Under the pieces are notes generated by a model. It saw nothing but the letters and a program-made list of their open reading frames with translations, made no database searches and was not told where the DNA came from. Positions 7,032-10,694 of a stretch of DNA of 10,694 nt are shown in pieces. Source of the DNA: Treponema sp. (GTDB lineage Bacteria > Spirochaetota > Spirochaetia > Treponematales > Breznakiellaceae); assembly GCA_031281685.1 (NCBI GenBank), contig JAITFA010000142.1, forward strand, positions 1 to 10,694, written 5' to 3'. The translations under genes and the position numbers were made by a program. Each line of letters opens with the position of its first letter. Within the stretch, counting starts at the first letter, position 1.

Positions 7032-8195
7032 TCAGACGCTGGTTTTCTCCTTCTTACGCTCGTCTTCTTTCTTGCCTCTGGCGGAGGTTACCACCTGCTC
7101 AACCGGGGTGAGTTCTATCATACGGCCCTCCTGCCCAAAAAAACTTTCTTTATCAACGGCCTTCATCACCGCGTCCTGTATGCTTGTGGGAATAATGATA
7201 TCGTAGCTTTCCTTGGCATGGGAAGCCGAATGGTCTTCATTTTTGCCGCCTGAGTAAAAATGAAGTTCAAGCGGGATGAGCGTTGCGCCGCTCGCGCCGG
7301 CATCCATCGCAGCCCGGCTAAAAGGATCGAGAGAGCCTTCATCCGCGACTACCGAGACGCAAGTAAACTTCTTAACATTACTCTTGCGCGTTTCATAATT
7401 CCGGCTTTCGCCCATCCGCCGCCATTCACTCGATCCTTTCATCTGGTCCATCGCGGCAATGACCTGATCCATAGTCGCGGCATAGGCTCGTTTGCCCCTG
7501 CGTACCCGCAGGTTAACCGCCACAGCGCGGATGTTGATCTCGTACAAAAAGCCCTGACCCGGCAGGTCAAGACGCGCCTTATGCCGGATGATGTTTTCAA
7601 CCAGTTCAACATCGCCGCGAGGCACCAGCAAGTACATCACTTCTTTCTCCGCAGAAATGGTAATGCGAAGCAGACGCAACCGGTCGCGGATGCCTATACC
7701 CGTCCCAAAGGAGATGAGCGGCACACAAAGCCCCATCTCCAGTATGGTAGTGGCAATGGACGAAGCCATACCCCGCTGTACTATGCAGATAAAAAGAAAA
7801 TGGTTTTCGGCAACAGCCTCTGTATTGCTGTCAGCCAGGGCAGTGAGCCGCTCCATATCGAACTTAAGCGGCGTGTGCCGCAGGAGGCTTACGTCCCTCG
7901 CATACACTGAACCGTGGCCGGGCAGGTAGAGGTCGGCTGCATCAGCGATCCGGCGCATGACGCTGGACTCAAAATTCTTTGGAACGTAAAACCGGTAGAA
8001 CAGGGCGCGGTTTTCCTCCAGGGTGGTGGTGGGACGAAGGCCCAGAAAGCCGGCGTGATCAAGCAGGCTTACCTGCTTTGCCCGCTGTACATACACTTCA
8101 GGTATATGTAAATCATTGAGCGCCTTATCAAGCTCGTCCACCACATTGGCGTCCACTGTGCAGGTTATCTTTGAAAGGTTTGTTTGCGCTTGCAT
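7032..8195 (-). CDS. Triple PII-like (GlnB-fold) regulatory protein
   Basis: This soluble 387-residue protein seems to hold three PII-like modules. Module 1 (about 8-105) starts KITCTVDANVVDELDKAL and ends LPGHGSVYARDV. Module 2 (about 132-231) starts FLFICIVQRG, has FGTGIGIRDR, then MYLLVPRGDVELVENII and LPGQGFLYEINI. Module 3 (about 277-371) has FTCVSVVAD, AGASGATLIPLE, YDIIIPTSIQDAVMKAV and FGQEGRMIELTP. Each repeats the PII order: beta strand, helix, glycine-rich turn or loop, a V/IP strand-helix, and a final G-x-G strand. The canonical T-loop tyrosine motif is not visible. A charged KKEDERKKEK tail ends the chain. It is the second gene of an operon, 41 bp after the DUF1538 gene, so it probably senses a metabolite or nucleotide and controls that transporter. 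ATG 8195 is preferred because AAGGA lies 8 nt upstream; the in-frame GTG at 8219 has no such site. The fold call rests on pattern reading. Confidence 0.75.
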   Translation of the reverse strand: MQAQTNLSKITCTVDANVVDELDKALNDLHIPEVYVQRAKQVSLLDHAGFLGLRPTTTLEENRALFYRFYVPKNFESSVMRRIADAADLYLPGHGSVYARDVSLLRHTPLKFDMERLTALADSNTEAVAENHFLFICIVQRGMASSIATTILEMGLCVPLISFGTGIGIRDRLRLLRITISAEKEVMYLLVPRGDVELVENIIRHKARLDLPGQGFLYEINIRAVAVNLRVRRGKRAYAATMDQVIAAMDQMKGSSEWRRMGESRNYETRKSNVKKFTCVSVVADEGSLDPFSRAAMDAGASGATLIPLELHFYSGGKNEDHSASHAKESYDIIIPTSIQDAVMKAVDKESFFGQEGRMIELTPVEQVVTSARGKKEDERKKEKTSV

Positions 8196-8203
8196 ACGTT
8201 TAA

Positions 8204-8208
8204 TCCTT
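8204..8208 (-). promoter_or_regulatory. Ribosome binding site deciding the PII-like gene start
   Basis: AAGGA on the minus strand lies 8 nt before the ATG at 8195 and downstream of the alternative GTG at 8219. This favours the shorter, 387-residue product. Confidence 0.65.
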
Positions 8209-8236
8209 TTTATAAACACAATTTAACGCTATCGCG

Positions 8237-10216
8237 TCAAAGGTCGATACGGATCGACTTCTTGGCTTTCATCCGGTTGAGTATGCCGGAGATCAACACC
8301 GCGAGAATCGGGAACACACTGGCGGTTGCCACAATGCCAAACGCGCCGCCAGTCGCGCCGGATTCCCGGCCAATGCCCAGCCCGGTCGCAATCACGAGCG
8401 GTACAGTAACCGGGCCAGTGGTAACACCCGCCGAGTCCCAGGCAATGGCGGCAAACTCTTCTGAAGAGAACGCGGTCAGGATGAGGGCAAGCAGGTACGC
8501 AACAGCGAGTATCCACGCAAGCGGCAGGTTGAAGAGTATGCGGGCAAAACCAGCGGTCATGCCAAAGCCCACGCCAATAGCAACCATTGAGATAAGGGTG
8601 CTTTTCTTGTAGATTCCGGTAGTCATGTCCTCGACCGTAGCTCCCAGCGCAGCCAATGACGGTTCCGCCAGAGTCGCGCCAAAGCCCAGTATGTAGACAA
8701 AGGCAAGCACCACGATATAGCCGATGATAGGTCCCCATTGGGCAAAGACAGCCTGCTCAACCGGCACAAAGCGGTAGGTATGCGACGCTGTGTTCAGCAT
8801 GGCGCGGTCAAACGGCACAGCCTCGAAGTCCGTGTCGGCATCGCGTTTAAGCCAAAGGTACTCTTCAGCGCCCTGGGGCGACGGCACGGTGAACACCGAG
8901 CTTTCATCAACGCCGCGTACCACGATTGCCTCTTGCGTGGTTGCCGTATAAGCGCGGGGCAGGGCGGAACCAGCCTGATTGCCCAACGCCGAAATGCCCT
9001 GGTCCATACCAATACCAAAGAGAAACATACCCAGCACAGTAAAAACCAAGCCAAGCACCGTAGTATCAGCTTCGCGGATGCGTTCCCGCACCACAATCAG
9101 TATCGTGAGTATGAGTACCAGCGCGAGAGGCAAGACTGTGCCGAGCGCGCTCTTAACTGAACTCAACACCTGCTCACCAGACATAAGCAGCGACTGGCTT
9201 TCCTCCGCTGCTGTTTCAACAGTAACGCTCGGAAGCGTCGCCCCCGGAAAGCTGGCGCTGAATTCCGCCACGCTTAAATAACCTTCGTTCACCGCCGCGC
9301 CAGCCAGTTGGATCAGCGCCTCTTCGCTGCCCGCCACATACTCAGCCCCGGCACGCTCTTTCGCTGAAAAAAACTCGCTCGCGGAACAGGGGTCAGGCAC
9401 TTTCCCGTTAAGAATAAAGGCAAGCAGAAAGACCCCGGCCACCGGCAAGCCCGAAGCCAGCGTTACTACACCGAGTCCTGACGCCCCGCCCTTACTGTTA
9501 TTACTGCCCATGATTTTGGACACGCCCACACCGAGCGCAATCACGAGCGGCACGGTAACCGGGCCAGTAGTAGCGCCGCCAGTGTCCCACGCGAGATTTG
9601 CCACCGGACGCAGAGAAGGGTCTTGCTCAAACAGCAAGCCAATCACCACGAGAACTGGCATCATAAGGAAAACAGCCGGCTTAAAGGGCCAGCCATACAT
9701 AAAACGGAACACGCCGAGTAAAACCGCCAGCCCCACACCCACCGCGATAGCTAACACGAGGTAGTTCGACGAGCGGTTGAGCAAAAGAAAGAGTAACGGC
9801 GCGTCCCACGCCTTAACCACGCTTCCCTGTATCTTGAGAAAGCCGATGGCCGGCTCCGCGAGAGTGGCGGTAACACCAATGATAATGGCGAAGACCGCCA
9901 CGCCCAGCACGCCAACCTTGGGCGGAAGCCGCAGCCCGCACTGCTCGCCCAGCGGCATGATACCGAGGAATAGCCCCTCAAGAAAAAACGCCAGACCAAG
10001 CACAGTCGCCGCGACGCCTACCGCCACTGACACCGCGTGCTGTACCGGCATCTTTAACACAAACGTTTGCGCCAGCACGAGGTAGATCACCACAAATGCG
10101 ACCGCCTGTATCTGCGCCGCTATCCTTGAGGACGCATACGACACGATTAGCGAAGAAACCTGCCGGAACGTCATCTTCTCAGGTTTGGCTTTTTTTGTAC
10201 TTTTTACTTGAGCCAT
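8237..10216 (-). CDS. Fused double-DUF1538 membrane transporter
   Basis: This 659-residue polytopic membrane protein consists of two homologous DUF1538 halves. Half 1 (about 15-270) has TATLAEPAIGFL near 116-127 and AWDTGGATTGPVTVPLVIA at 209-227. Half 2 (about 350-648) repeats these as GATLAEPSLAAL at 513-524 and AWDSAGVTTGPVTVPLVIA at 592-610. Many hydrophobic helices surround them, for example 33-52, 60-86, 102-118, 151-169, 181-196 and 250-269 in half 1. Two polar segments, about 271-350 and 411-490, form large loops. The positive N-terminus (KSTKKAKPEK) suggests a cytoplasmic start. DUF1538 proteins are integral membrane proteins; as I recall, a separate pair called UmpA/UmpB was reported to act as a two-component Na+/H+ antiporter, so this single chain could be the fused equivalent. 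The substrate is inferred only. It is the first gene of the operon, with GAGGAG 11 nt before the ATG. Confidence 0.9.
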   Translation of the reverse strand: MAQVKSTKKAKPEKMTFRQVSSLIVSYASSRIAAQIQAVAFVVIYLVLAQTFVLKMPVQHAVSVAVGVAATVLGLAFFLEGLFLGIMPLGEQCGLRLPPKVGVLGVAVFAIIIGVTATLAEPAIGFLKIQGSVVKAWDAPLLFLLLNRSSNYLVLAIAVGVGLAVLLGVFRFMYGWPFKPAVFLMMPVLVVIGLLFEQDPSLRPVANLAWDTGGATTGPVTVPLVIALGVGVSKIMGSNNSKGGASGLGVVTLASGLPVAGVFLLAFILNGKVPDPCSASEFFSAKERAGAEYVAGSEEALIQLAGAAVNEGYLSVAEFSASFPGATLPSVTVETAAEESQSLLMSGEQVLSSVKSALGTVLPLALVLILTILIVVRERIREADTTVLGLVFTVLGMFLFGIGMDQGISALGNQAGSALPRAYTATTQEAIVVRGVDESSVFTVPSPQGAEEYLWLKRDADTDFEAVPFDRAMLNTASHTYRFVPVEQAVFAQWGPIIGYIVVLAFVYILGFGATLAEPSLAALGATVEDMTTGIYKKSTLISMVAIGVGFGMTAGFARILFNLPLAWILAVAYLLALILTAFSSEEFAAIAWDSAGVTTGPVTVPLVIATGLGIGRESGATGGAFGIVATASVFPILAVLISGILNRMKAKKSIRIDL

Positions 10217-10227
10217 AATCTAAAATT

Positions 10228-10233
10228 CTCCTC
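10228..10233 (-). promoter_or_regulatory. Ribosome binding site of the DUF1538 gene
   Basis: GAGGAG on the minus strand lies 11 nt before the ATG at 10216. The spacing is slightly long but the match is strong, and no other start codon nearby competes. Confidence 0.65.
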
Positions 10234-10240
10234 TATCAAA

Positions 10241-10270
10241 TATATAAGCACGCTAAAATGACTTTATCAA
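10241..10270 (-). promoter_or_regulatory. Probable promoter of the DUF1538-PII operon
   Basis: On the minus strand TTGATA (5 of 6 match to the -35 consensus, 10265-10270) is followed after 18 bp by TATATA (10241-10246) as a possible -10. It sits just upstream of the ribosome binding site, in an AT-rich patch that contrasts with the GC-rich coding DNA. If it is used, the leader is very short. Confidence 0.4.
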
Positions 10271-10467
10271 CTATAATTTTTGACACGGTAACTCAAAGTT
10301 ACAAACTGTGTCTGTGGCGACTCCCCAGACAAGCGATACTTTGAATTGCTAAAACGCGTGGTTCCACTAAGGCTAAAAGAGTACCGCGTCCGGTTTACGC
10401 TATTCCCGCCGCTCCCATCCTGTACTAACAGCCCTAATCTAACGTGAGTTCGACATATCAATGTCAA
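10267..10467 (-). pseudogene. Short unrecognised reading frame, possible 3' remnant
   Basis: A 66-codon minus-strand frame ends at 10267. Its first possible start is a TTG at 10467 with no ribosome binding site. Its last ~48 residues look protein-like, with alternating polar and hydrophobic residues (RYSFSLSGTTRF, TQFVTLSYRVKNYS). That resembles the terminal strands of an outer-membrane beta-barrel. Upstream, the sequence quickly turns into the 23-bp repeat array, so a longer gene cannot be traced. It could be the tail of a gene interrupted by repeat expansion, or chance. No family was recognised. Its stop overlaps the proposed operon promoter. Confidence 0.25.
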
Positions 10468-10495
10468 ACACCAGTAAGAAACTAGTAACGATACA

Positions 10496-10694
10496 CGATC
10501 AAAGCTAATAATGATGCGCGATCAAGGGAAGGATCGCGACACGATCAGGAACACGATCGCGCCTCGATCAGGAACACGATCGCGCCTCGATCAAGAGAAG
10601 GATCGCGACACGATCAGGAACACGATCGCGTCTCGATCAAGAGAAGGATCGCGACACGATCAGGAACACGATCGCGTCTCGATCAAGAGAAGGA
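10496..10694. repeat. Tandem array of 23-bp GATC-rich units (continues past edge)
   Basis: Seven full 23-bp units start at 10519, 10542, 10565, 10588, 10611, 10634 and 10657, and an eighth is cut by the window edge after 15 bp. A degenerate unit in phase begins at 10496, and a more doubtful one at 10473. Units alternate mostly between two types, giving a 46-bp higher-order period. Each unit is a 15-bp near-palindrome bounded by GATC (GATCGCGACACGATC or GATCGCGTCTCGATC) plus an 8-nt purine-rich spacer (AAGAGAAG or AGGAACAC). Each unit holds two GATC sites, 12 and 11 bp apart. Neighbouring palindromes can also pair with each other across the spacers. 23 is not a multiple of three, so the array does not encode a simple peptide repeat. 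Confidence 0.93.

Noticed and set aside
7260..7910. Plus-strand 216-codon frame
   Set aside because: It lies entirely antisense to the PII-like gene, which has a good ribosome binding site, operon position and fold pattern. This frame has none of these.
8229..8738. Minus-strand 169-codon frame rich in Cys and Trp
   Set aside because: It is a shifted frame of the DUF1538 gene. Its odd composition is typical of a shadow frame.
10519..10694. CRISPR array
   Set aside because: The intervening 8-nt segments are themselves repeated and far too short for spacers, and no cas gene is present.
1..10694. tRNA, rRNA, insertion sequence or riboswitch
   Set aside because: No cloverleaf-like sequence, rRNA-like stretch, transposase motif or recognised aptamer was seen in the intergenic regions. 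A covariance-model scan was not possible here.

Overview
This window looks like chromosomal DNA from a spirochaete, most likely a termite-gut-type Treponema. That is an inference from moderate GC, gene content (DXS, a YitT/DUF2179 protein, a LacI regulator, a GH38 mannosidase) and arrays of short palindromic tandem repeats. No rRNA or other diagnostic marker is present, so the assignment is tentative.

Layout from left to right. (1) Positions 1-2468, minus strand: the N-terminal ~822 codons of a GH38 alpha-mannosidase whose 3' end lies beyond the left edge. (2) Positions 2503-4494, plus strand: a complete dxs (1-deoxy-D-xylulose-5-phosphate synthase), divergent from the mannosidase across only 34 bp. 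(3) Positions 4497-4785: a tandem array of 21-bp units, each a small inverted repeat, starting just after the dxs stop. About 200 bp without a convincing gene follow. (4) Positions 4982-5995, minus strand: a LacI-family regulator. (5) Positions 6141-7025, plus strand: a YitT-type membrane protein with a C-terminal DUF2179 domain, divergent from the regulator. (6) Positions 7032-8195 and 8237-10216, minus strand: a two-gene operon. The first gene encodes a 659-residue membrane protein made of two fused DUF1538 halves. The second encodes a soluble 387-residue protein that appears to contain three consecutive PII-like (GlnB-fold) modules. (7) Positions 10217-10694: the operon's promoter region, a short possible coding remnant, and a second tandem array of 23-bp units. 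This array carries a GATC every 11-12 bp and runs off the right edge.

The mannosidase releases alpha-linked mannose from glycans. DXS makes the first intermediate of the MEP isoprenoid pathway. The most interesting functional unit is the DUF1538-PII operon. It reads as a membrane transporter, plausibly a cation/proton antiporter because paired DUF1538 proteins (UmpA/UmpB) have as I recall been reported to act that way, with a dedicated multi-domain PII-type sensor. The two tandem arrays are unrelated in sequence but share a design of short inverted arms repeated head to tail. In the first array the arms change together, which suggests that DNA or RNA structure is maintained rather than an encoded peptide.
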